A stretch of 64,000 bases of DNA, taken from positions 124,071,610 through 124,135,609 of the forward strand of contig NC_044996.1 of NCBI RefSeq assembly GCF_008728515.1. Reading direction: 5' to 3'. The notes below the pieces were generated by a model. It ran no database searches and had not been told where the DNA came from. It saw only the letters and a program-made list of their open reading frames with translations. This stretch comes from Papio anubis. Its lineage: Eukaryota; Chordata; Mammalia; Primates; Cercopithecidae. Both the position numbers and the translations under genes were made by a program. Of the stretch, positions 36,011 through 47,767 are shown piece by piece. The first letter of the stretch is position 1; each line of letters begins with the position of its first letter.

Positions 36011-37059
36011 TCGGGTCTTCCCCGGGTGATGAGCGGGTCCTGGGAAGTCAGGCGTTGAGGCTGTTACCTGCCAGCTGCTGGTTGTGGGATCCTGAGACAG
36101 GTTCTGCCCTATGTACCATTTTAAAAGGCTCTTTTTCAGGTTTTCGGCCAACTCCTCTAAAGTACCTATTTTAGAGGATGTCATTTTGTGTTCGATATTC
36201 TTATATATTAATAAGAATCAAAGGGCAACAATGGGATTTAAAATGAGTGACAAATTGTAAACATTATTTTTCAAAACTCATTTTCTTCAAAAACCATACA
36301 CAGGCTACTATGCAACCGTTAGTAAAATACAGTTTGCCTAATGAGGTTTCACTTTAAAAGGCAAATATTCCTAGAGTGTAGATGCAAACTCTCTACCACC
36401 ACCGTTTTAGGCGTTTTCTCTGTATCATTCTTAAATAGGTCCATTAAGTAAAAGGGAAACTTTTTAAATAAGCATTCCAGTAATGTCAATAGGTTTTGCC
36501 AGTTACTGTGGTAACCCACTTTCTCTAGTCCAATTTTATAAGATGCAGAAATGCCACGTTCTTTAACTGGCGTGAGTTGATGACAACCCGCCCCCCCCCC
36601 ACACACACACACAAACAGCTAAAACCACAGTAGTTAAAATATTGTGACGTTTTTAACTGCTGATTTCAATGCTAGTGATAGAGAACAAGTAAAATTTAAG
36701 ATGGCCTGTATTTAGGCTTCTTTGTTTTTCTAACTATCCAAACTTAGAAGTATATGCAGAATTTTGGAAAGACATTTAGAAAATTATCTAGACAAGCCTA
36801 CACTCAGAGGACACAGATACAACACCTTACTTTCACAATCCAGATCGTGGTTGTGACTTACAGTTTTTTCTTGGCTGACCAGGTGTGAAAGGTATTGTAG
36901 TTTGGAGTGCTTACATTCCAATAGAGTCTAAGAACATTACATCAATGTTTCTAGAAAAGACCGTTTTCAGTGTCAGTAATTGAAGGAGTAGCTTTATATA
37001 TATAGGATACATTGTGACGCTGCAGTCACAGGGAGATGTTAAAAGTAATTTTATCAAAA
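36011..37059. other. Upstream flank of the CpG island
   Basis: Composition falls back to AT-rich. A C11-(AC)6 tract lies at 36588-36613. Apart from the unassigned open segment at 36068-36184 nothing was recognised. Confidence 0.5.
36068..36184 (-). other. Unassigned 39-codon open segment ending at a splice donor, upstream of CNKSR2
   Basis: On the minus strand an ATG with A at -3 (36184) opens a frame beginning MTSSKIGTLEELAENLKKSL. After 39 codons it runs into CAG|GTAACA, a plausible donor at 36067/36068. The frame itself stays open to 36002. The predicted peptide has an ordinary amphipathic composition rather than the proline/arginine/alanine bias of the GC-rich chance frames next door. 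Its phase (0) does not match CNKSR2 exon 2 (phase 1), so it is not a simple alternative N-terminus. I do not recognise it; it may be chance. Confidence 0.2.
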
Positions 37060-37320
37060 TAATACTGCTAATAATAACAATGAATATTTATTGAGCATGT
37101 TGCTAAGTACCTCACATATGTTTTATCCTCCAGAACAGCTCATCATTAGCCACATTTTACAGATAAGAAAACCCTACCTATCACATTCACTTCCTATCTG
37201 CAAACCTATTACACATAATTCAATAAATGTTGGATAAATTAATGAATAAGGCTTAAAAAGGGAAAGTAATTTGTCTGCCATGTTGCACCAAGTTAAGGTG
37301 ATTCCAGAATGTGAACTTTT
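37060..37320 (+). repeat. MIR relic, split by a short insert
   Basis: 'aatatttattgagcatgttg', 'cattagccacattttacaga' and, after a short interruption with an 'aataaatgttggataaatta' piece, 'aaagtaatttgtctgcc' and 'gtgattccagaatgtgaac' make a diverged MIR-like block. Confidence 0.45.
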
Positions 37321-39169
37321 AAAACTAGTAAAAAGAGTTGTATCAGTGTCACAAAACGAACAGTATGAGTGATGGAAAGCCCATTGTGTTAACAGAATAT
37401 GTCTCATCAGAAGTAACTACAAAGAAATGTGAGAGTCACCCTGAGTATTCCTAACCAGAACCTAAACAGCAACTCTGAGAAGAGCAACTCTGTAGAAAAT
37501 GACTAAATTTGACTGACACACCAAACTGCACCTTGAGACTGGGCTTGCAGGACAAGCAACCATACTGTGCAAGCAGGTCCAAAGTGAGATGTTGCTTGCT
37601 TAATGAGTGGAATATCAAAACAAATGTCAAAGACCAGGATACAGTAAAAATAAAATAGATGTGTATTTCATGAAAAGACCAGTGCCAAAGAAGATGGGAA
37701 AACAAGATCCCCGAGAAAGATTTTGAGGCAGACCCTAGGTCAGAATTCAGTCATATATATTCTCCTCTTATTTATGTTAAAGTAAGGAATTCATTTGGTC
37801 TAATCACCTAAGATTATTTAAAAAATAAATCTAAGAACTAATAACGACTGAAACAAAATGTAGGTGTGGAGTTATACTATCTAGTAGATTTTACCAAGGC
37901 CGTAAATATTTGCCCTAATTCCTTCTCCCTGAGGTTTCCCCTACAAAACATAGCATTTGCCTTTGATTTTGACAATACAATGGGCATTAATTACTTCATT
38001 TAATTTGTTCAGAACATAAGTGGCTTTTTACTTCAAATATTCTTGATTTGGGGGAAAGAAAAATAAACGGATTAAGTCTTCATTGACTTCACTCTTTTAT
38101 TCTTAACTACAAATGACTCAGCTAAAACTTTCTTGCATTTTTCCTTTCACAACTTTTCAAATAAACTAGGTTTTATTTTATTTTTTTTGCTTGTTAGTCA
38201 AAATGTTAATGCCTCGCTCCATTTTTGTAAGTGTAGTGTAATGTGATTACATACAGACTTTAGCAGCTTAATTTTGCCTTCTTCTAATGCAAGATACAGT
38301 CTCAAAGATTAGGTGAAAGTGTATTGTCATAAAATACATACTAAAACATAATGCAGTAAATAGTATGATGTCACACTTCAATGGTCTAGATATAAAAGCA
38401 AAACTGATCTTTGGAAGCAGCCTTAGATTCTTTTTGGAAACAGAGTATAAATATTAAATTAATTGGAAACATAACTTGTGAGATATTTGCACCCATATCA
38501 AAATGAATCACTTTAAATGATTTTTTTATTTTAAAAATAATCTTGAGTCAATTTATGGCACTAGTTGTTATAGTTTGGTCTTTTCTAATCTTCTCCCTCT
38601 AGATTTCACTAAAAAAACTCTCTTGACCAAAATATTCTCTTAAGATTTTATAGTAAAAGAAGTGATTCTAATTGACTTCAGATATGGAATTTACAAATGG
38701 TTTCCTAAGTAGAAGCTGGGTGCTCAAAGGATCTGACTTTCAGAGGTTAGGTCAGATAGGGAGGGAGCATTCCACTGGAAGAAAGACCTTCAAGCCTTTG
38801 TCCCTTTGTGGCCAAAGTAAGGAGTAAAAAATAGGAATGTTTCTTCTTGAGCTGCGAGCTTAGTATCTCTGACCCCTACGTTGTCCAACCTAGGCTATCT
38901 TATAGGGGCCATAATCTTCCCTTAGCGTTTTTTCCTGCTAAAATGCTTGCTCTGCATCAGACCTCAGACTTGTCATATAAGACATATTTTAATGTTTTTA
39001 GTTACTTAACATTTATACAAAATGTCTTGCAGAGTCGTTTTGGTAATTTTCCCAGTTCACTTAGATTTAGTATTTTTTGCTATAGCTGTCTGTTTGATTT
39101 TTAGAATTCTTGCCATTTTAATGAGTAATATTTTATCAAACTATTTTCTCCCTTTTATCTGTTGTCTTT
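37321..39169. other. Intergenic, no feature seen
   Basis: AT-rich intergenic DNA upstream of CNKSR2; no gene or recognised repeat. Confidence 0.5.
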
Positions 39170-39960
39170 TAATGGGTAGTGAGAAGTGACAACACAGAAC
39201 AGCTGTGAGGGTAGTCCATTATCTAAACTAGAGGAAAGGATAGGAGCCCCTTTTTTCCACTTATTTTTGCCCAGATCTTTCCTATAATTTCAAAAACTGG
39301 TGTTCTATGCTTGCCCAAACTATACCCCTTGATCAGGAAAAATTAGGCATTTCTGGTAAGACTAGTTAGCAAAACACATTATTCCCAAGAACAATATGTA
39401 AAACTTGCTCCAGGGAAATCTCAGCAAAATTTCTGAAACAATTTCTTTGCAGTGTAATCCAACTAACAGCTATGAATTAAGTACCAAAGCCTCTGATATA
39501 CCCAACCACTTGATAGCAATCTGTCTAAGCTTCCAATCATCAGCGACGCAAGTAGAGAGAGGCCTTAACTGTAAATAGGCCTTCAGTGCACTGCTCTGGG
39601 CCAAATCTCCCTCTAGATTAGCAGGGAGAAGCACCCAGAGAGGATAATTAAATTAGGAGAATCCTTTCTTTGCTGTTCTGCCTCTAGGGTAAACTGTATT
39701 AAATTCAGTCATGTCCTTTCTTGACCAATATATACAGCAATACTCCCTGGGTGAAGAGAAATTGGCTTGAGTTGAGGTTATCCCAATAGGGTTTTATAGG
39801 GCTCTTTCCAGGGCCCCTCCCTGCTGCATTAATCACAGTCTGATAAAAATCCCAGAGCCCACCAAGATTAGGAAACCTAGTTTTCTTAACACATAAAGTC
39901 CTAGCCCACCAGGGAAGTTTTCAGTGCACTTGTCAGCCATAAATGACAGGCATATAAACT
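39170..39960. other. Unassigned, possibly LTR-derived segment
   Basis: A block with different texture from its AT-rich surroundings, with 'tgagaagtgacaacacagaa' near the left end and 'ttttatagggctctttccag' then 'ccccaccaagatta'-like sequence near the right. It looks like middle-repetitive DNA, perhaps an old solo LTR, but I cannot name a family. Confidence 0.25.
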
Positions 39961-40049
39961 CGTTATTCAACAAACATTTCTTTGCCACAATGTGCTGCTC
40001 AAGTTGTATCCTTTGATCAGAAAAATTAGCTTGATTTTGTGGATTCAAA

Positions 40050-41040
40050 GATGACCAAGATTTTCATAGACTGGTAACAGAAACAAAAACGTGTAGTTGA
40101 TTTAATAGGATAATGTGATAAGTGCAATGATAGATGTGTCCAGTGATATGTGAAGAGAAGTACCTAACAGCTGGGAGGAAGACTATATGGAAAGGATAAT
40201 GCCTGGTTTAGATTTTAAAGGACGACAGCCTGGCAATAATGCAGAAGCAAGCTTATAGGCAGAAGGACAGTGCAATCAAAGTTATAGAGCACCATGTATA
40301 GGTACCTGGATTACTGGCATTAAAAACCAAAGCAAGAGGTGACAGGAGATGAGGTGGGAGGGATAGGCAACCACCAGATTATGAAAAAATCAAACTGTCC
40401 AAGATAGAGCCGTCTAAGGATTTTAAGAAATGGAGTGACTTGGTCATATTTATATATTTGTGTTTTATATGGACTACTCTGGCACCAATGGAGAAAACAG
40501 ATTCCAGAGAGATAGGATGCAATTCAGAGGATGTGGCAATAGACCAGTGAAGAGATGACTCAGGTCAGAAATAGGGCAGTGGAGGTGGGGATGGAGAGAA
40601 GAAGATATATTTAATAAATATACAGGAGAACTTGGTTATTGATTAGATACAGGAGATTAGAAAAAGAGCAATATCAAGAATGATTCCTGGGATTCTAGCT
40701 TGGGTAAATGGGTAAATTGTTTCTCTTCCATATAACATAAAAAATAAAGGGTGCTGACTTGGGAGGGGGAAGTGATCTGAGATATTAGTTATGTTTTGGA
40801 CATTCTAAAGATGAAATACCTATAGGGAAGTCCAGAAGAGATTTCCAGTAGGTAGCTTCTGTGCTCATGTATAGGAATGTGAAGCTGAGTATGGGCTGAA
40901 GATATATGTTTGAGAATTACTGCTAAAACAAGAAGACAGGGAGGATGTCAGATGCCCCATTGAGGAAGCCCACAGAAGAGAAAGAGAAGGTATGTAAATT
41001 ATAGGAAGAACCAAGAGAATGTAGTGTCATGATACCTCAA
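40050..41040 (-). repeat. L2 LINE 3' region relic
   Basis: 'gggaggaagactatatggaa', 'gaatgattcctgggattcta', 'gaaatacctatagggaagtc', 'gcccattgaggaagcc'-like and 'gagaatgtagtgtcatgata' follow the order of the minus-strand L2 3' region, heavily diverged. Confidence 0.5.
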
Positions 41041-41419
41041 TGAACAAAGAATTTCAGGTAGAAAGAAGAAGTGAAAAATTGTGTGAAGTGCAAAAATGAT
41101 GCTGTTCCAATAAGAACTGATAAAAATAATCTGGTAGTTTTGTCAGTTTTTATATCTTTTATGGCATTATTAAGGTCTGTGAAAGAACTGGATGTCAGAA
41201 TAGGGAGGCTTGGTATACAGGGCATTACTTTTTTCACAAGTTGATTTTCCTTCTATCTTTCCCCATAGCCTATCTATGTGTATATTTTATTCAGATGGAT
41301 CCACAATGAATGACTGCAATTATTCTCCAATTTACCCACTACCACTTGCATTAATCTTTTCTGATGAAATCCCAGACACTAATAATGACACCTACTCTTA
41401 TCTGATTATATTTTACCAC
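41041..41419. other. Intergenic, no feature seen
   Basis: Nothing recognised. Confidence 0.5.
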
Positions 41420-42106
41420 TTCTAGTAGTATGACGGCACTCTTTAAACTGGACGGCTTTGAAATCACCCCTCCATCAGCAGTAGGGGAACAGCTTTGCTG
41501 TGGCACCCTGGTATCTTACACATCTCCACATAAGCCGTGTAGGCAAAGATCAATTGCATTGTGACACATGTTTTGGCAGAATACTCTACAATCTTACCTG
41601 GAACATGGCAAGACAGTCAGTCTAGTGAAGAACTATCCCAAGCCAATTTCTCATCTGCCACCCTGGTTTCAGTGAGGCATGGGACTTTCTGTCTTACCCA
41701 AACTTCAGATACAGTTTCAGACTAAAAATGATTTAGCTGTAGTTTAAAGTTAGCTCTTCAACAACCGAGTGACTCAACATCTTTGTCTTCTATCATCTGT
41801 CCCTTAGGATTTGGTGTTGTCCTATGGGACTAGGGACATGGGGAGCCGATACCATGCTGATTTTGCACTGCTGTCTGTGTAAATAATAAAGTTTCTCAAT
41901 CTATTAGGAGTTTTCTCTTTACTGGCCGAATCTATGGAAGTGTAACAAGCCCACTTAGCAGCTGCCACTATGCTGCTGCATAGGTACTGCTTGACCACTT
42001 GGCACAGATCTGACCTAGGAAGCCCATAAATACTCCCAAAAGGAGTGAGATCTGCTGAACCTCTGCCTGTGGATAAACTAGGCCAGTCCAGCGTGGCCTA
42101 GTAAAT
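41420..42106 (+). other. Unassigned, possibly LTR-derived segment
   Basis: A GC-richer block than its surroundings. It ends with an AATAATAAAG polyadenylation-like signal at about 41883-41892, followed by a T-rich stretch and more structured sequence. That order (signal near the 3' end) is what an old solo LTR would show, but I see no clear TG...CA ends or flanking duplication and cannot name a family. Confidence 0.25.
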
Positions 42107-42140
42107 CAGCAGCAGCAGCAGGAGCAGCAGTAGCAGCAAC
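42107..42140 (+). repeat. Imperfect (AGC)n repeat
   Basis: Five CAG/AGC units, then GGAGCAGCAGTAGCAGCAAC; interrupted, so probably more stable than the promoter tract. Confidence 0.85.
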
Positions 42141-42874
42141 TCAGTTTCAGATTTGAAAAGACTACATTTTTCCTAATGATTCAGGCTTCCTAAGATAACC
42201 CATAATTAATAAAAATTCTGTGTTGATATTGCAGGATAGGAAACAAAGGAAAGACTCTGATCTAAAGCCTTTATTCTGAGCTTTAATGTTATTTACAAGA
42301 CACAGAAATTTAGGGATTGCTCTGACATTCAAGATTATAGGTCCATTTTCATCTGAACATTTAGCAGTCTTACTTGGAAGTGGCAAATGTAAACTGGCAA
42401 AATTCATGCTAGATAAGCTGAAAGGTCCTGTTTATAGGTTAACTGGTACATCTCTATAGACAGATAAAAAATTTTAATGAAAAAGTGCTTAAGGCAAGAG
42501 AGCAATTGTTTAATATTTGGCTAATAATTGACAGACTACAGAGTATGAAAGATGCAGAATGGGAAAGGTAGTCTCCCTTCTCTATAGGTTTTTTTTTTTC
42601 CCCCTCAAATAGGTCTTATTTACTTCTTCTTGTAAGATTGGGTAACTTAGGATGCTCATACCAAGTTGGAACAAAATCAGTTTTTCCTACTGAGCAGGAA
42701 CTGTATCCAGAAAGAGAGAGAGGCATGTGAGTGTGTCATTGCTTTTGACATTTTCTTGATTTTGAAAGAAAACGGTTATTTCGGTAATGTAATGAAAATA
42801 TTTTGGTTTAGTTACTCTTAGGAACTATTTCACATATTTTATAATACAATGCAAGCTGTCATGCATTGATTTTT
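42141..42874. other. Intergenic, no feature seen
   Basis: AT-rich intergenic sequence with a T10 run followed by C-rich bases near 42591-42605; nothing else recognised. Confidence 0.5.
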
Positions 42875-43085
42875 CAAAGTGAGCATCTACTCTGTATAGC
42901 CCCTGTACTAAGCACTATCAATACAAAAATGAGTAAAACATGGTTTCTGTCCTCAAAGCCTGTAAACCATAAGAGCATACAAATATATATTTTTGATATA
43001 ATGTAGCAAGCGAAATGACAGAGACATACAAAAGTATTATGAGTATATGTTACAGTATGAAAATATAAGTGCATACCAAATTAGT
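42875..43085 (-). repeat. L2 3'-end relic
   Basis: 'gagcatctactctgtatagc', 'ccctgtactaagcactatca' and 'tctgtcctcaaagcctgtaa' follow the minus-strand L2 3' end. Confidence 0.55.
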
Positions 43086-43128
43086 AAATAAAAAAGCATC
43101 TATCTCTCTATATTAGAAGATGGCAATG

Positions 43129-44182
43129 GAGAGCAATCAGGCAAGAGAAAAAAGTAAAAAGTATCCAAATAAGAAAAGAAGGAGTGAAACTCTCTCTCTT
43201 CACTGGCAATAGGATTCTATACTTAGAAAACCCTAAAGACTCCACCAAAAGGCTACTAGAACTGATAAGCTATTTTAGCAAGTTTTCAGGTTAGAAAATC
43301 AATGCACAAAAATCAGTAGCATTTCTATACACCAACAATGTCCAGGCTGAGAGTCAAGTCAAGAACATAATCCCATTTAGAATAGCCACAAAGAAAATGA
43401 AATGCCTAGGAATACAGCTAACCAATGAGATGAAAGATCTCTACAAGGAGAACTATAAAACCATGCTGAAAGAAATCAGAGACAACGCAAATAAATAGAA
43501 AAACATTCCACATTCATGGATTGGAAGAATCAATGGCCATACTACCCAAAGCAGTTTACAGATTCAATGCTATTCCTATCAAACTATGAACATCATTCTT
43601 CACAGAATTAGAAAAAGCTATTCTAAAATTCATATGGAATCAAAAAAGAGGCTATATAGCCAAAGCAATCCTAAGTCAAACAAAACTAGAGGCATCACAC
43701 TACCCAACTTCCAACTATACTGTAATGCTACAGTAACCAAAACAGCATGGTACTAGTACAAAAACAGATGCATAGACTAATGGAACAGAATAGAAAACTC
43801 AGAAATAAAGCCACACACAGCAAAGACATGGAATCAGCCTTGGTGCCCATCACTGGTGGATTGAATAAAGAAAAAAAATGTTGTACATAAAACACCATGG
43901 AATACTGTGCAGCCACAAAAATTATGTCCTTTCCAGCAACATGGATGGAGCTGGAGTGAATTAATGCAGGAACAGAAAACCAAATACTGCATTTTCTTAC
44001 TTATAGGTAGGACACATGGACATAAAAATGGGAACAATAGACACTGCAGACTACTGGTGAGGAGGCATGGGTTGAAATACTATGTATTGGGTAGTATGCT
44101 TACTACCTAGGTGAAATATACCCATGTAACAAACCTGCACATGTATCCCTTGTATCTAAAATAAAAGTTGAAATTTTAAAAA
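43129..44182 (+). mobile_element. L1 fragment with internal deletion and exact target-site duplication
   Basis: ORF2 RT-region sequence (starting at the segment just before the catalytic aspartates, 43129-43817) is joined directly to the L1 3' end (about 43818-44182). A perfect 14-bp duplication AGAAGATGGCAATG flanks it at 43115-43128 and 44183-44196. Both coding parts are full of stops. The joined-up structure means about 1.2-1.5 kb of L1 is missing at 43817/43818, lost either during reverse transcription or later. Probably an L1MA/L1PB-age copy. Confidence 0.85.
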
Positions 44183-44204
44183 AGAAGATGGCAATGTAAT
44201 TTGT

Positions 44205-44868
44205 GTATTTTGTTTGGTCTCCATTCATTCAGCAAACATTTATTAAACAGTTATTGTATACCATGTAAAATGTTTCATCTTCATTCATTCAACAAACATT
44301 TATTAAATGGTTACTGTGCGCCAGGTACTGGGCTAAGCACCATGGGTAAATCAGTGAATATAATGGACATGGTTCCTGACCCTATGGAGCTTACAAACCA
44401 TGCAATATACTAGTAAACAAAAAATATATATTAACTCAAATTATGAAAAGCACTGGTATGAAATGTACAAGGTATAGTGATAGAAAACAACTAGAGTGAA
44501 GGAAAGAGGAAACTCCCTAAGATGATCAGAAAATACTTCTCTGAGTAGGTGACTTTCAGGCACAGTCTTGAGATACAAGAAGAATATAGGCACGAAAAGA
44601 CCAGAAATAGCTCATTCAAGGGAGAAGTAAAAGCATGTGTGAAATCTCTAAGGCATAAAGAATTTGAGATGACTGAGGAACAGAAAGGAAATTAGCATGG
44701 CTGAAACAGTGAATGGGCAAAGGCATAAGAAGAGGCTAGAGAAATAGGCTGGACTTAGAGAAAACAGGGTTATAATCTATGTGATAACTATCTTAAAGTG
44801 CAGTGACAAGCCATTGAGGATTGTAAGCAGGTCAGAAACATGATATGACTTATTTTTAAAATTATATA
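44205..44868 (-). repeat. L2 3'-end relic with a tandem duplication
   Basis: 'cattcattcagcaaacattt' (44223) and 'cattcattcaacaaacattt' (44282) are two tandem copies of the L2 end about 60 bp apart. L2-like sequence then follows to 'gacaagccattgaggattgt' and 'cagaaacatgatatgactta'. Confidence 0.6.
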
Positions 44869-44869
44869 A

Positions 44870-47370
44870 GGAGGTCCACTTCTAGAAAGTTGCAGTAGAC
44901 GTACCTTTCCCTATTCCTTCTGTTAAGTACACCTAAAAACCCTGGACATTATGTATATGTATAACATAAGAAGACTGGAAGGCAGAGAGAAGAAAGCAGA
45001 CCAAGAAGTTAACTCAGAACCAAGGAAGAACATTGTGGTAAGTTCTTCAGATTTTTAACTTTTTGCCTCATATCTATCAGATTTTGAGCTGAAGAAGCCA
45101 GAAACCTGGAAATGCCAAAGATGCAGACAAAAAGGGTCTGAGAAAAGCCTGCTGTCTCTATCAAAGTAATCAGGAAAGGGGCTGCTGAGAAAGATAGGAA
45201 ATGTTCAGACAATAACCACTCTACTCCAACCACAGAAAAAACTGTGGCCCTACTTCCACCCATGCCAGCAAAGGCAAAGTAGGGAGCCTAGACTTCCACC
45301 TTTGCAAGGCTATATCAAGGCACCCAAACACTACTGCCTTGGTGGACAGAGTCAGAGAAGGACAAGTAGGAACTGGGACTTTCATTTTTTGCCAGGCAGT
45401 AATGAGCCCCCTACTCCTCTGCAGTGTCAATGGAACCTGGACTTCTACCTCCACCCAACAGCAATGGAGTGCCCCCTTCTCCACTGGGATGGTGTCAGAG
45501 GAGTCCCTGTGGAGAGTTAAGACTTTGACCACTGTCAAGCAGTAATTAGGCCACCTCCCACCCCATGATGTCAGCAGAAACCAAATAGTGACCTTAAGTA
45601 ATGAACCACTCTTACCCATCCTAGCCAGGGAGGTATTTGTGGAAGCCTGTAGGAAAGTCGGACCTCCAACCATGGTTCATATAGCTCAGCAGTAATGAAA
45701 AGCCCCACCTTAGGTGTCAATGAAGACTGAGTGGGGAGCCTGGACATTTACTACACCTGGCTGAAAGAAGACAGTGCCCTTGCTTCTCTTGCTGGATCTG
45801 TATTACAGAAAGACAATTAAAAGAAGGTTTATATAAGATACAAAGGCTCATAACATAATACCCCCAACATCTAAGTTTCAACCGAAATTCACTTGTCCGA
45901 CTAATAACCAGGAAATTTTCAAACTGAATGAAAGAAGATGATCAATAGAGGCCAACATGATTATAGAAATATTAGAATTAACTGACAAAGATAAAAGTTA
46001 AATAGTGGTTACCAGGGGCTGGGAGAGGGGAAAATGGGGAGTTGTTGCCTAATGGGTAAGTTCTGGAAAGGGATAGTGCAGATAGTTGTACAACATTGTG
46101 AACATACTTAATGCCACTACATTTTACATGTAAAATGGTAACTTTGTTATGTATATTTTACCAAAATAAAAAAAATACTAAAAAAGGCAAAAACGAGGAA
46201 GCCATAGAAAGGAATGGCACATTTTTCAAGTGTTGAAAAAAAAATACTGTCAACCCAGGATTCTATATTCAGCAAAAATATTCTCTAAGAATGATAGGTA
46301 AATCAAGATATCCTCAGATGAAGGAGAACTAAGAAATTTTGCCAACAGATATACCATAAAAAATGGGTAAAGGAAGTTCTCTACATAGAAAAGAAATCAC
46401 AAAAGGAGGAATAATGAAACATTAGGAAGAAAACACAGGAAGCAAAAATATGAATAAATACAATATAGACTTTCTCTGCTTTAGTTTTTTAAATTATGTT
46501 TTATGGTTTCAGCAAAAATTATAACATTGTCTGATGTGGTTTTCAATGTATGTAGATGATATATATGACTAGGGAGTATAAATGGGGAAAGTAAAGTCAT
46601 GTAAAGAAAGGTAAGCTTTCTAAACTTCACTTGAACTGGTAAAATAATGACACTAGTAGACTATGATAAGTTATGTTTGTATAATAGAATACCTAGAGTA
46701 ACCACTAAAGAACTATAAAACAGATACACTCAAAAACACTGTAGATAAAATGAAACTCTAAAAAATATTCACATAACCCATAGAAAGGCAGAAAAAAGAA
46801 AACAGATGAAAAACAACAGAGAAAGATAAAATGGCACACTGAAGCTCCAACACGTCAATAATTATCTCAAATATAAATGGTCTAAGTACAAAAAAGAGTG
46901 CAGAGTGGATTTAAAAACATGACCCAACTATACGATGCTTACAGGAAACTCCAAATATAATGATATAGGTTGAAAGTAAAAGGATGGAAAATACATACTG
47001 TGCAAAATTTTTTTAAGGAGTATCTATATTCACATCAGATAAAAAAGACTTCCAAAGGGAGGCTAGTATACTCATTTTATGTGGTGGAAAGTTAAGGGAT
47101 ACTTTACATAGTTGATGGAAAAAATCATCTAAATACATTCCTTAAAGTTACAATGGTAAGCACAAAGGGGCTGAAAATAAAAAATAATAATAATGACATG
47201 GGGGAAATGAATGAAACAGTAGAGGTATGATGTAAGTTAGCTAAATATCCTTATGCCATGACAAAAATCCTTGGATAATGCCCTAGATTAACACATCTAC
47301 TAATACAATCAGCTTAAATGAAGTAAAAAGGAAGTGCATAAGGATGGGGCAGAGGACTATGGTTTTTTCA
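44870..47370 (+). mobile_element. Old L1M mosaic (5' UTR, ORF1 and ORF2 start pieces)
   Basis: 44870-45960 looks like an old L1M 5' UTR with degenerate tandem units ('cagtaatgagccccctactc', 'acctggacttctacctccac', 'cagcaatggagtgcccc'). 45960-46000 resembles the ORF1 N-terminal region ('attagaattaactgacaaag'). 46000-46190 is a separate old LINE 3'-end-like piece ending in an A-rich tail ('gtggttaccaggggctggga', 'tgtatattttaccaaaat'). 46190-47370 resumes with the ORF1 C-terminus ('caacccaggattctatattc') and ORF2 start ('ctcaaatataaatggtctaa'). No open frames survive. Confidence 0.55.
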
Positions 47371-47443
47371 TTGTAAGTCCTTATAAACAATTTGATTAAT
47401 AACTCATATGTATTACTTTAGTAAACATCTTTTAAATATTTTA

Positions 47444-47754
47444 TGTTATTTTTTAGAGAGACAGGGTCTTGCTCTGTCACCCAGGCTGGAGTGCAATGGC
47501 ATGATCATAGTTCACTGTAACCTTGAACTCGTGGGCTCAGACAATCCTCCCACCTCAGCCTCCTGAGTAACAAGGACTATAGGAATGCACCATGCCCAAC
47601 TAATTTTTTAGCACCATGCCCAGCTAATTGTTTTGTAGAGGCAGGGTCTTGCTGTGTTACCCAGGCTGGTCTTAAACTCCTAGCCTTAAGAAATACTCCC
47701 ACCTCAGGCTCACAACACACTGAGAATACAAGTATGAGCCACCACGCCTGGCCT
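47444..47754 (-). mobile_element. Old AluJ
   Basis: A diverged Alu in minus orientation. A 'gcaccatgcccaactaattt' unit is partly duplicated (47588-47637), giving two copies of the mid-element CACCATGCCCA(A/G)CTAATT. AAATATTTTA at 47434-47443 and 47757-47766 is a probable target-site duplication. Confidence 0.8.
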
Positions 47755-47767
47755 AAAAATATTTTAA

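Noticed and set aside
36195..36210. TATATAA-like box on the minus strand upstream of the ATG at 36184
   Set aside because: At 17-23 nt from the ATG it would put the transcript start inside or after the start codon, and the region is simply AT-rich.
45221..45673. 150-codon minus-strand frame
   Set aside because: It is the reverse of a tandemly repeated old L1M 5' UTR, with repetitive Pro/Leu/Thr-rich content.
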